Shown here one piece after another: positions 1 through 7,179 of a DNA stretch of 9,445 nucleotides. Source of the DNA: Spirochaetaceae bacterium (GTDB lineage: Bacteria; Spirochaetota; Spirochaetia; B11-G9); assembly GCA_030643345.1 (NCBI GenBank), contig DAOWMA010000052.1:1-9445 (forward strand). The letters run 5' to 3'. A model generated the notes under the pieces. The model saw only the letters and a list, made by a program, of their open reading frames with translations, searched no databases and was not told the origin of the DNA. Numbering within the stretch: position 1 is the stretch's first letter; every line of letters starts with the position of its first letter. Both the position numbers and the translations under genes were made by a program.

Positions 1-1
1 A

Positions 2-550
2 CTTGAAATGAAAGCTGGTATTGAGCAGAAAAGTTCAGTAAATATTATTTTCTCCGGAACTTATGATTGGACTCTTGAGAACAATACTGTTTTATATGCA
101 CTAAGAGATCTTCTTAATATAAGACTTAGAGAAGAGCTTAGGGAGAACTCAAGTGGAACTTATGGTGTTGGTGTATCAGCATCAGCAGTAAAATCACCGG
201 AAGAGGAATATACATTTTCTATTAATTTTTCATGTGATCCGGATAGAGTGGAAGAGCTGACAGATATTGTATTTGTGGTAATTCATGAGGTAAAAACATC
301 TCCTGCTTCAATTGAGAATATTGCTAAAATAAAAGAAGGTTTTCGCAGGACCTATGAGGAATCTATCCGGGAAAATGGCTACTGGCTTGCTGTAATGGAT
401 GCAGTATACAGGTACGGCCTTGAAAGTAGTTATCTTTTGGACAAACCGGCCAGGAATGAAGCAGTTTCAGCAGAAATGATAAGGGGTGCTGCAGCAGAAT
501 ATCTTAATACCGATAATTACTTCAAGGCTGTGCTTTATCCTGAAGACTGA
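2..550 (+). CDS. M16-family zinc protease, C-terminal part (5'-truncated by window)
   Basis: The reading frame is open from the left edge, so this is only the last ~183 residues of a longer protein; the ATG at 8 is internal. The visible part resembles the closing domain of M16 (insulinase/pitrilysin/PqqL-like) peptidases: a segment around LRxELRE followed by SGTYGVGVSAS (about residues 42-60), a beta-strand-rich stretch, then long helices and a C-terminal YFKAVLYPED, a common way for this family to end. In M16 proteins the zinc site (HxxEH) lies in the N-terminal half, which is outside the window, so catalytic competence cannot be judged. The closing domains are generally structural and help enclose the substrate. 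Export or membrane anchoring cannot be assessed without the N-terminus. The gene ends 29 bp inside the 3' end of the convergent ATPase gene, with no terminator visible between them. Family assignment is fairly confident; the subfamily is not. Confidence 0.75.
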   Translation, partial: LEMKAGIEQKSSVNIIFSGTYDWTLENNTVLYALRDLLNIRLREELRENSSGTYGVGVSASAVKSPEEEYTFSINFSCDPDRVEELTDIVFVVIHEVKTSPASIENIAKIKEGFRRTYEESIRENGYWLAVMDAVYRYGLESSYLLDKPARNEAVSAEMIRGAAAEYLNTDNYFKAVLYPED

Positions 551-2138
551 TATGTTTTAGTAATTCATCGGCTGATTTGGCAAATGCAATGGAGGCTGGT
601 CTGTAGTCAAAGTTTATAATTATTTCCAGTCCTCCGTTAATCGCTTCGTGAATAAATGAGGATGTTAATTTTAGATAAGCTTCTTTTATAATCTTACCCT
701 TTTTATCCCTGAAAACAAGATGGTTAAGTTCAAATGTTTTTGCTGCAGTTGCTACCTGTTTGGAAACCAGTGGTAAAAATGTCTTTATCAGCTTAAAATA
801 AGATTTTTTATAAGAGTTGTCTTTTTTAAGAAGATTTTTTATCTGTGTATACCGGTCTCTTTCATTGTCTTCTTCATCTTTTTTTGGTATAAAATCGAGG
901 AGTAATCCAAGGAGTTTTTTGGACTGAAAAAGTTTATATAGAGAAAAGTAAAAAAGAAGCAGCCCTCCACTGTTTCTAAGAGATAAAACGCCGGATTTTT
1001 GTATTTTTATTAAAACTAAACTAAGTTCTTTGTCCAGAGCAGTCCCCGGGTCGTGTGACATAGGTATAGAAAATAGAGATGCTTCAGAATCAAGGGAAGC
1101 AATTTTCTGATTGATAAGTCTGGTTGTTTTAATTATCTGCTGACGTAAACTGCTTTTTTGAACAGACCCTATAAAAGATATCAGATGATTTTTCTGTTTT
1201 TCTGTGAACAGCTGATATTTTTCAGTTTTACTTTCCTGAACTGTTATTCCGGATAAAATTGCAATATAGGCAGCAAGATTTCCAAGAGCTTCATCTGAGT
1301 TAGGTATAACCGGGTGGGACTTGAAATAAAACCTGATAAGAGTCATCATCCGATCTGAAATATCTGCTTTACAGGGAATAGTCTGTAAGAGATCAGTATG
1401 CACCATATCCAGGATATTGTTGATATTCCTTAACAACTGCACAACTACTGCAGGATCTCCCTGCAGTAGATCCATAGAACGGTCTTCAGGTATAAAGGCA
1501 GCATTTAAAATATTATAATCTTTTGAATCTATTGAGTCTTCTTCCGGCATATTTCGGTTATAATTCCCTATTACATCTATTGGATCAAAATTAATCTCTG
1601 AATATCCTTTGTATCGATTATGCCACATATAGATACTGTTTATATTATTTGTCTCTGAAGCTTTTTTTAGATATGTACCAGCCGCAACATGGGAAACAGG
1701 TTCCGGGTTTATTACAAGAACCAGATGATCGGATAATTTCAGGAAATTAAGGTTTTCCTCTTCATGCAAACCTGCCGGCATATCATAGATTAGCAGATCA
1801 TAATTTTCATTTATCTCTTTATGATAGCTATTAGAGAGTAAATGAAATAATAATGAGCTGTCAGTTTTTCCTGTTTTGGTTATAGGAAAAAGAAGATCAA
1901 GATTAGGCAGAATATTGATTATGTAAGATGAAAACGGTTTTCCTTTTTTAAGTTTAGGTTCTTTATTTTGAAACAGGAATTTTGGCAGGTCAAAAATTAC
2001 AGCAACATCAGATAATGGGTCAATATCCAGCAAGCCGACACGTATTCCCTTTCCTGCATAATATACAGCAAGGTTAGATGCTGTTGTAGTTTTTCCCACT
2101 CCACCCTTGCCGGATGCGATAGCTATCGAAGCTGCCAT
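522..2138 (-). CDS. ParA/MinD-family P-loop ATPase with large unassigned C-terminal region
   Basis: A 538-residue protein starting MAASIAIAS. A deviant Walker A, GKGGVGKTT, lies at residues 10-18 (signature Lys11 and P-loop Lys16), Walker A' DIDP at 38-41, and the Walker B stretch DLLIYDMPAG at 114-123 (Asp119), followed by a strand ending NPEP near 144-147. This is the ParA/MinD/FlhG class, whose ATP-dependent dimers position DNA, division machinery, flagella or other cargo. About residues 230-538 are Leu/Lys-rich and look helical; I recognise no domain there, and the protein is about twice the usual ParA/MinD length. An upstream in-frame ATG exists at 2174, but the start at 2138 has AAGGAGG four bases before it (2143-2149), and the extra 12 codons simply translate that leader. 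The gene appears monocistronic, divergent from the cyclase gene. I see no parB-like partner, so its cargo is unknown. Confidence 0.85.
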   Translation of the reverse strand: MAASIAIASGKGGVGKTTTASNLAVYYAGKGIRVGLLDIDPLSDVAVIFDLPKFLFQNKEPKLKKGKPFSSYIINILPNLDLLFPITKTGKTDSSLLFHLLSNSYHKEINENYDLLIYDMPAGLHEEENLNFLKLSDHLVLVINPEPVSHVAAGTYLKKASETNNINSIYMWHNRYKGYSEINFDPIDVIGNYNRNMPEEDSIDSKDYNILNAAFIPEDRSMDLLQGDPAVVVQLLRNINNILDMVHTDLLQTIPCKADISDRMMTLIRFYFKSHPVIPNSDEALGNLAAYIAILSGITVQESKTEKYQLFTEKQKNHLISFIGSVQKSSLRQQIIKTTRLINQKIASLDSEASLFSIPMSHDPGTALDKELSLVLIKIQKSGVLSLRNSGGLLLFYFSLYKLFQSKKLLGLLLDFIPKKDEEDNERDRYTQIKNLLKKDNSYKKSYFKLIKTFLPLVSKQVATAAKTFELNHLVFRDKKGKIIKEAYLKLTSSFIHEAINGGLEIIINFDYRPASIAFAKSADELLKHISLQDKAQP

Positions 2139-2142
2139 GCCC

Positions 2143-2149
2143 CCTCCTT
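2143..2149 (-). promoter_or_regulatory. Ribosome binding site deciding the ATPase start
   Basis: On the minus strand AAGGAGG lies 4 bases before the ATG at 2138. The more upstream in-frame ATG (2174) has no comparable site and would make this Shine-Dalgarno part of the coding sequence, so the shorter start is preferred. Confidence 0.75.
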
Positions 2150-2160
2150 CATTCCCTGAT

Positions 2161-2166
2161 ATTATA
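2161..2166 (-). promoter_or_regulatory. Possible -10 element of the ATPase gene
   Basis: A perfect TATAAT on the minus strand would place the transcript start near 2153-2155, giving a short leader that contains the Shine-Dalgarno. No convincing -35 hexamer is seen 16-18 bases upstream, so this is tentative. If right, it also excludes translation starting at 2174. Confidence 0.35.
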
Positions 2167-2270
2167 TTTATCATAAAAAAGCTATTTGCGCTATGCTTAT
2201 TTTAAGGTTATTTTAACGGGAGAACATAAGATTATCGCAAAAGCCTTTAAAATGATTATATGTACAGATA

Positions 2271-2277
2271 AGGGAGG
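2271..2277 (+). promoter_or_regulatory. Shine-Dalgarno abutting the cyclase ATG
   Basis: AGGGAGG ends immediately before the ATG at 2278, leaving no spacer. The in-frame TTG at 2290 would have a 12-base spacer, and the ATG at 2299 lies 21 bases away. The site is strong in sequence but oddly placed, so it marks the start region without settling the start codon. Confidence 0.5.
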
Positions 2278-4026
2278 ATGTGTTATTCTTTGGGTGAAAT
2301 GTCTACAGAAAAAGGATATTTAAAAGTGAAAAAAGCAGCTGAAAATGAAGGGCCCAGAGGATTATTGGGTAGAACAGAAAATATTTTGTCTCATATCAAT
2401 GAATCTGAACCTAATAATACAACTAAAAACGAATATGTTGCAAATTATCTCAACGAACTGTGTAACAATGAAAATCTGGTGGATTCTGAAGAAGAGGATA
2501 TAAAAAGGGCCCTGAACGTTATTTCCAGGTTAGGCGAAGGCCATGACAGTACTGATGGCAGTCAAAAAAATAAGAGTTACAGAAGTAGAAAAGATGCTGA
2601 GAAAGCACTGGAAAATGCTTCGTTGGAAATATCGATAAGAAAAGAAATAGAAGAGTATTATCTGCCTAAACAGCTTGTTAATGCCATAGTAGAAAATGGA
2701 GGTATACCAAAGGAATCGGAGCAGTGTCTTGTTGGCATTGGATTTATTGACATTGCAGATTATTCTTTTTTGTCAAAATTCCTTACTCCAATGGAAAATC
2801 AGATAGTATTAAATGGTTTATATGCTTCATTCAGCTGGGTACTTCAGCAGCATGGCGGTTATCTGAATAAAATTGAAGGTGACAGCCTGATGTTCCACTA
2901 TGGAGGGAATATAGATCCGAAAATAAAAGATATGGCTCAGGGAGAATCGGAGAAATATATTGCTCAGGAACTGTTTTATACTTGCATTCATATGCAGAGA
3001 GTTGCCTTTTTATTTAATGATGCTAACGATAGTTTTTTATACGGTAGTGATAATCCTAATATAAAAAAACAGGTTGATGCGGCATTCGAGATTATCAGTA
3101 ATATGCGTAACAGCGAACTTTCCCAGAAAATTAATGCTTTTTTTCAGATTAGAATTCGAATTGGGGCCAATATAGGTGAAGTTACAATAGGGAATTTCGG
3201 ACCTGAGGGGGGAAAACAATGGGATATAATTGGTGTACCGGTTATCAATGCAAAAAGGATGGAAGCAACAGCTCCCATTGGCGGTTTCAGAATTTCGGAA
3301 GAATTGTATAATATTCTTGAAGAAACAGGGCTCACAGAGGCTTATTTCCATAGATTTAAAAGAGAAGCTGAAGCTATGTTTGGCTCATTTAGTACAATAA
3401 CAAGGGGGGAACTTTTTAAATTTGGTAAAGTTACATTAAAGGATAAAAAGAATGCTGAGTTTAATACCTACAGTATACAGGTTAATCCTGCCCTTCCTGA
3501 AGCGTTAATGAACCAGGTTGAACTTCTTGTAAATCGTGAAGAGCTGGGTTCTCAAAGAATAATTCAACTTCTTCAGTATTACCGAGGTAATAAATTCGTA
3601 ATTAATGCAATTGAAGCATCTCTTATCAGTAAAGGAATAGTAATAAGGAAAGCGGATATCTTCAGTTATATTTTCCCCATTAAATACAAAGAAATCACCG
3701 GTGAATATAAGGGTAGTATAAAGAAAGTAGAAGCATTTATATCCGGCAAGTACCATGTATTTGAACTTTTTGAAATGATGGGCTATCTTCAGGATGTTAT
3801 TAAGAAGGACCTGGATCTTGGTGCTAAACCGGAACTTATATTTGAAAACTATGATGATTATATTAGAGAAATAGATGAATGGATGAAAAAGGAAAATGAA
3901 CATAAAGAGAGGAGAGTTTATCAGCGGAACTATTTTTATAGTTATATTTATCCAATGGTTTATAAGAGTATAAATGCCAGTATTAAGGAATATCAGCATC
4001 AGGCTTCTGAACTTTCAGAGGTTTAG
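2278..4026 (+). CDS. Class III adenylate/guanylate cyclase, probably adenylate cyclase
   Basis: Up to 582 residues, no signal peptide or membrane segment visible, so probably cytoplasmic. The cyclase domain spans about 150-345. It has metal-binding Asp158 (FIDIADYS) and Asp202 (IEGDSLMF), the RIGANIGEVTIGNFG stretch at 294-308, and WDIIG at 315-319. Lys198 and Asp316 occupy the two adenine-selecting positions, favouring ATP as substrate and cAMP as product. Where the family normally has the transition-state Asn (VNxAxR), the sequence reads VINAKR: Ile324 stands in that place and Asn325 is shifted by one; Arg328 is kept. The span from GDS to RIG is longer than usual, suggesting an insertion near 215-285. 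Residues 1-150 and 400-582 match nothing I recognise. The start is uncertain: AGGGAGG directly abuts the ATG at 2278, so TTG 2290 or ATG 2299 may be used. The 3' end overlaps trmJ by 12 bp. Confidence 0.85.
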   Translation: MCYSLGEMSTEKGYLKVKKAAENEGPRGLLGRTENILSHINESEPNNTTKNEYVANYLNELCNNENLVDSEEEDIKRALNVISRLGEGHDSTDGSQKNKSYRSRKDAEKALENASLEISIRKEIEEYYLPKQLVNAIVENGGIPKESEQCLVGIGFIDIADYSFLSKFLTPMENQIVLNGLYASFSWVLQQHGGYLNKIEGDSLMFHYGGNIDPKIKDMAQGESEKYIAQELFYTCIHMQRVAFLFNDANDSFLYGSDNPNIKKQVDAAFEIISNMRNSELSQKINAFFQIRIRIGANIGEVTIGNFGPEGGKQWDIIGVPVINAKRMEATAPIGGFRISEELYNILEETGLTEAYFHRFKREAEAMFGSFSTITRGELFKFGKVTLKDKKNAEFNTYSIQVNPALPEALMNQVELLVNREELGSQRIIQLLQYYRGNKFVINAIEASLISKGIVIRKADIFSYIFPIKYKEITGEYKGSIKKVEAFISGKYHVFELFEMMGYLQDVIKKDLDLGAKPELIFENYDDYIREIDEWMKKENEHKERRVYQRNYFYSYIYPMVYKSINASIKEYQHQASELSEV

Positions 4027-4740
4027 TTCTTTCTGACTTTTAATTCCGGCTATTTTCCTAAACGTTTTTTCAATACGTAACGATTCGGCCTGGGAAATAC
4101 CTGCGCGCATAAATAGATCACTGAAAAATTGTTCTAATTCTTCTTTCTCCTTTAGTTTGAAAAACTTTATTTTATCAAGGGAAGAAGTTATTGTTTCTAT
4201 TACCTGTTCCATTCTTTCGGAGTTTACAGGTTTATAACCCTTGCCGTAATGATCAGATCTAAAAATTGAGTATGTAATTACCTGAACTGCCTGAGCAAGA
4301 TTTAATGATGGGAATTCCGCAGAAGATGGAATATTTACAGCAATATTGCATTCTGAAAGTTCCCGGGCTGTAAGCCCGCTGGATTCCCTGCCGAATACTA
4401 TTGAAATTTCCCCTTTTGATATATTATTTATTTTTACTGCAAGTTCTTCCGGGTAGATCGAGATATATTTGCGTTTTTTCCCTGATCGTCTTGTAGCTCC
4501 TGCCGTTAGTACACTGTTCAGCAGGGCAGTTTTAAGATTTTTATAACGTATGGATTTTTCATAAATATCAAAGGCATGTACGGAAAGATTTTTAATTCCG
4601 GCCCGGTCATATATCTTTTCACCAACAATTTCCAGTTTTGAAATACCCATTGTTTTCATAGCTCTGCAGACTGAACCGATATTCTCACTGGATTGGGGTT
4701 CTACAAGTACAATATGAATGCGGTCCAGTTTGTTCTTCAC
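4015..4740 (-). CDS. trmJ: TrmJ/TrmH-family (SPOUT) RNA 2'-O-methyltransferase
   Basis: A 241-residue protein with the SPOUT-fold motifs of the TrmJ/LasT group: HIVLVEPQSSENIGSVCRAM at 9-28 (motif 1 with the conserved Asn and Arg), FGRESSGLT at 117-125, and IPSSAEFPSLNLAQAV at 137-152, which with the preceding loop forms the knotted S-adenosylmethionine site. A helical extension follows (about 175-241), as in TrmJ, which methylates the ribose of residue 32 in some tRNAs. The start is GTG; the in-frame codon just upstream is a stop, so no longer start exists, and no strong Shine-Dalgarno is seen. It starts 6 bases after fabZ and is the last gene of the fab operon, so translation probably depends on ribosomes finishing fabZ. 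It overlaps the cyclase gene tail-to-tail by 12 bp. The family is secure; the exact tRNA target is inferred. Confidence 0.85.
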   Translation of the reverse strand: MKNKLDRIHIVLVEPQSSENIGSVCRAMKTMGISKLEIVGEKIYDRAGIKNLSVHAFDIYEKSIRYKNLKTALLNSVLTAGATRRSGKKRKYISIYPEELAVKINNISKGEISIVFGRESSGLTARELSECNIAVNIPSSAEFPSLNLAQAVQVITYSIFRSDHYGKGYKPVNSERMEQVIETITSSLDKIKFFKLKEKEELEQFFSDLFMRAGISQAESLRIEKTFRKIAGIKSQKELNL

Positions 4741-4746
4741 TTAAAA

Positions 4747-5166
4747 CTACTTCGTACCAACAATGCAAAGCCATTCTGCTTCAGCAGCGACTTCATCTCC
4801 TACATAAGCCTTTCCTTTCTGTTTCAGCATTTTAGGAGAGATTCTAACATTTTCTATTTCAAATCTCACTTCATCACCGGGAACTACCTGTTTTCTAAAC
4901 TTTGCTTTTTCAATAGTAGCCAGAAAAAAAAGAGCACCATCATTTAAAATGCCCAATTCGTTTATTCCTGCACCACCGCACTGGGCCATGGATTCAACCA
5001 GGATAACACCTGGTACTACAGGATATTCCGGAAAGTGTCCTTTAAAAAAGAATTCCGAAGTTTTATATATCCTTTTCCCTTTAATTGTTTCTTTACTTAC
5101 TTCTGTTAATTCATCAACAAAAAGAAATGGGTCTCTGTGGGGCAGCAGTTCTTTAGGATCTTTCAT
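4747..5166 (-). CDS. fabZ: 3-hydroxyacyl-ACP dehydratase FabZ
   Basis: A 139-residue hot-dog-fold protein, about the normal FabZ length. It opens with the typical LLPHRDPFLFVDEL (7-20). The catalytic His44 lies in GHFPEYPVVPGV and Glu58 in VESMAQ, at the 14-residue spacing expected of the FabZ His/Glu pair. It dehydrates 3-hydroxyacyl-ACP to trans-2-enoyl-ACP in the cytoplasm, the third step of each elongation cycle. The PVVPGV and ESMAQ context fits FabZ; FabA, which also isomerises, has different surroundings, though bifunctional FabZ proteins are known and cannot be excluded from sequence. The start overlaps the fabF stop by 4 bases (ATGA), with GGGAG eight bases upstream, so the two are probably translationally coupled. 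The operon continues 6 bases on with trmJ. Confidence 0.95.
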   Translation of the reverse strand: MKDPKELLPHRDPFLFVDELTEVSKETIKGKRIYKTSEFFFKGHFPEYPVVPGVILVESMAQCGGAGINELGILNDGALFFLATIEKAKFRKQVVPGDEVRFEIENVRISPKMLKQKGKAYVGDEVAAEAEWLCIVGTK

Positions 5167-6407
5167 TCTGTATACTCCCTGATAACCAGAGTTGCATTAT
5201 GCCCGCCAAATCCAAGAGAGTTTGACATAACAGCTTTAATTTTACCGGGAATACCAATCCCCGGTACATAATCCAGATCACATTCTTCTGCAGGATTGTC
5301 AAGGTTTAAAGTTCCAGGGAAAAACTGGTCCTTTATGGCTTTAATACTGATAATAGCTTCTATTCCACCAGCTGCACCTACAAGGTGACCAGTCATGGAT
5401 TTTGTAGAAGATACTTTAGTTTTATATGCATGGTCTCCCAGAGCAAGTTTAATAGCTTTTGTTTCAAGAGGGTCATTTGTTGGTGTTGATGTGCCATGAG
5501 CATTAACATAATCAATATCTAAAGGTTCAAGACCTGCATCTTTAATAGCATTTGCCATAGCTGTTGAAGCTGCAACACCGTCTGAATTAGGTGCTGTCAG
5601 ATGGAAAGCATCACATGTAGCGCCGTATCCGGCAATTTCTGCAAGGATATTTGCTCCTCTTGCTTTTGCATGTTCAAGTTCCTCAAGAACCAGAATACCG
5701 GAACCTTCAGCTAATATAAAACCATCACGATCTGCGTCAAAAGGGCGACTTGCCTTTTCCGGATCATCATTTCTTTTTGTACTGAGAGCTTTTAATACAC
5801 AAAAGCCTCCAACCCCAAGCTGAGTAATACTGGCTTCTGTACCACCAGCTATTACAATATCTGAAACTCCGTGTTTAATAGCAGTCATAGCCTGTCCTAT
5901 AGCATCCGTAGCAGATGCACAGGCAGTGTTAATAACATATGCAGGTCCTTTAAAACCAAATCTTATTGCAACATTTCCCGGACCTTCATTGGATAATAAT
6001 TTTGGTATTGTCATAGGGGGAATTCTTTTAGGTCCCTTATCGAATAATACTCTGTGAGCAGATTCAATAATCTCAAAACCACCAATTCCATTACCAATTA
6101 TTACACTGGAACGGTATGGATCAATATTTTCACTGTTTAAACCTGCCTGGTCCATTGCTTCCACTGCTCCGGCCACAGCAAATTGTGTAAACCGGGCCAT
6201 TTTCCTGTGATCTTTGGAATCAATAAAATCAGACGGGTTGAAATCTTTTACTTCTCCTGCAATTTTAGATGAAAACTCTGCCGGATCAAATTGTGTAATA
6301 GGTCCAACACCGGATTTACCTGCTTTTATTGCACTCCAAAGATCTTCCACATTATGTGAGAGGGGATTTATAGTACCCATCCCCGTTACTACTACTCTTC
6401 TATTCAT
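5163..6407 (-). CDS. fabF: 3-oxoacyl-ACP synthase II (FabF)
   Basis: A 414-residue beta-ketoacyl-ACP synthase of full FabF length. The Cys-His-His triad is complete: Cys163 in NTACASATDAI, His304 in VNAHGTSTPTND and His341 in KSMTGHLVGAAGG, with the conserved Lys336 and the gating Phe400 in SLGFGGHN. It condenses malonyl-ACP with a growing acyl-ACP; assignment as FabF over FabB rests on overall resemblance. The start at 6407 is chosen over the in-frame ATG at 6437 because AAAGGAG lies six bases before it and the family begins RRVVVTGMG. The gap to fabG is 13 bases and the stop overlaps fabZ by 4. In many bacteria acpP sits just upstream of fabF; here there is no room for it. Confidence 0.96.
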   Translation of the reverse strand: MNRRVVVTGMGTINPLSHNVEDLWSAIKAGKSGVGPITQFDPAEFSSKIAGEVKDFNPSDFIDSKDHRKMARFTQFAVAGAVEAMDQAGLNSENIDPYRSSVIIGNGIGGFEIIESAHRVLFDKGPKRIPPMTIPKLLSNEGPGNVAIRFGFKGPAYVINTACASATDAIGQAMTAIKHGVSDIVIAGGTEASITQLGVGGFCVLKALSTKRNDDPEKASRPFDADRDGFILAEGSGILVLEELEHAKARGANILAEIAGYGATCDAFHLTAPNSDGVAASTAMANAIKDAGLEPLDIDYVNAHGTSTPTNDPLETKAIKLALGDHAYKTKVSSTKSMTGHLVGAAGGIEAIISIKAIKDQFFPGTLNLDNPAEECDLDYVPGIGIPGKIKAVMSNSLGFGGHNATLVIREYTE

Positions 6408-6420
6408 TATATTCTCCTTT

Positions 6421-7164
6421 CTACATTCCCAGTCCACCGGTAATATGCACTGCCTGACCGGTTACGTATGATGCAAGATCTGATGCAAGAAAAAGGGTCA
6501 CTTTTGCAACCTCTTCCGGTTCTCCCAGTCTTCCCATAGGAATCTGATTAGCAAGATCTGCTGTCTGTTTTTCATTTAGTTTGTCTGTCATTGGTGTTTT
6601 AATAAATCCGGGAGCAATTGCATTTACACGAACATTTTTCCTGCCGAGCTCTCTTGAAAGACTCTTTGTAAAGCCTATCAGACCTGCTTTGGAGGCAGAG
6701 TAGTTTACCTGTCCTGCATTACCAATAACACCGACAATAGATGCTACATTAATAATAGATCCCGATTTTTGTTTTGCCATAGCTCTTGAAACTATTTTTG
6801 AAATATAAAAAGCACTTGTAAGATTAATAGTTAAAACATCATTCCAGTCTTTTGAAGACATACGAAAGAAAAGACCGTCTCTGGTAATTCCTGCATTATT
6901 TACAAGTACATCCAGACCTCCGCTTTCTTCGAGTATTTCATTCACTACACTTGAAATTTGTTCTTCATCTGCAACATTAGCCTGTTTGAAAACTACTTTC
7001 TGACCTGTTTCTGCTGCAAGTTTTTCATACTCATCCATATATTCACCTGGATTGAGATCTATAAAATATACGGTCGCACCATTGTTAAGAAAGGAGATTA
7101 CAATTTCCTTTCCAATTCCCCGGGCCCCACCTGTTACCAGGGTTTTTTTACCTTCTAATAGCAT
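6421..7164 (-). CDS. fabG: 3-oxoacyl-ACP reductase (FabG)
   Basis: A 247-residue classical short-chain dehydrogenase/reductase. The cofactor motif TGGARGIG is at 11-18, NNAG at 89-92, and the catalytic tetrad is Asn114, Ser142 (NVAS), Tyr155 and Lys159 (YSASK). The C-terminus, VTGQAVHITGGLGM, is typical of FabG. It reduces 3-oxoacyl-ACP to 3-hydroxyacyl-ACP, normally with NADPH. GGGAGG eight bases before the ATG, just after the fabD stop, supports the start. SDR enzymes are numerous and similar, but the position between fabD and fabF makes the FabG assignment strong. Confidence 0.95.
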   Translation of the reverse strand: MLLEGKKTLVTGGARGIGKEIVISFLNNGATVYFIDLNPGEYMDEYEKLAAETGQKVVFKQANVADEEQISSVVNEILEESGGLDVLVNNAGITRDGLFFRMSSKDWNDVLTINLTSAFYISKIVSRAMAKQKSGSIINVASIVGVIGNAGQVNYSASKAGLIGFTKSLSRELGRKNVRVNAIAPGFIKTPMTDKLNEKQTADLANQIPMGRLGEPEEVAKVTLFLASDLASYVTGQAVHITGGLGM

Positions 7165-7179
7165 TTTTTATTCCTCCCT

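Noticed and set aside
2139..2174. Longer ATPase start at 2174
   Set aside because: It lies upstream of the likely -10 element and would translate the Shine-Dalgarno; family alignment begins just after the start at 2138.
3581..3592. Small palindrome TTACCGAGGTAA in the cyclase gene
   Set aside because: Short, inside coding sequence, no second copy and no position-related role.
3037..3999. Minus-strand open frames inside the cyclase gene
   Set aside because: Low-complexity Ile/Phe-rich translations with no motif or Shine-Dalgarno, lying antisense to a well-supported gene.
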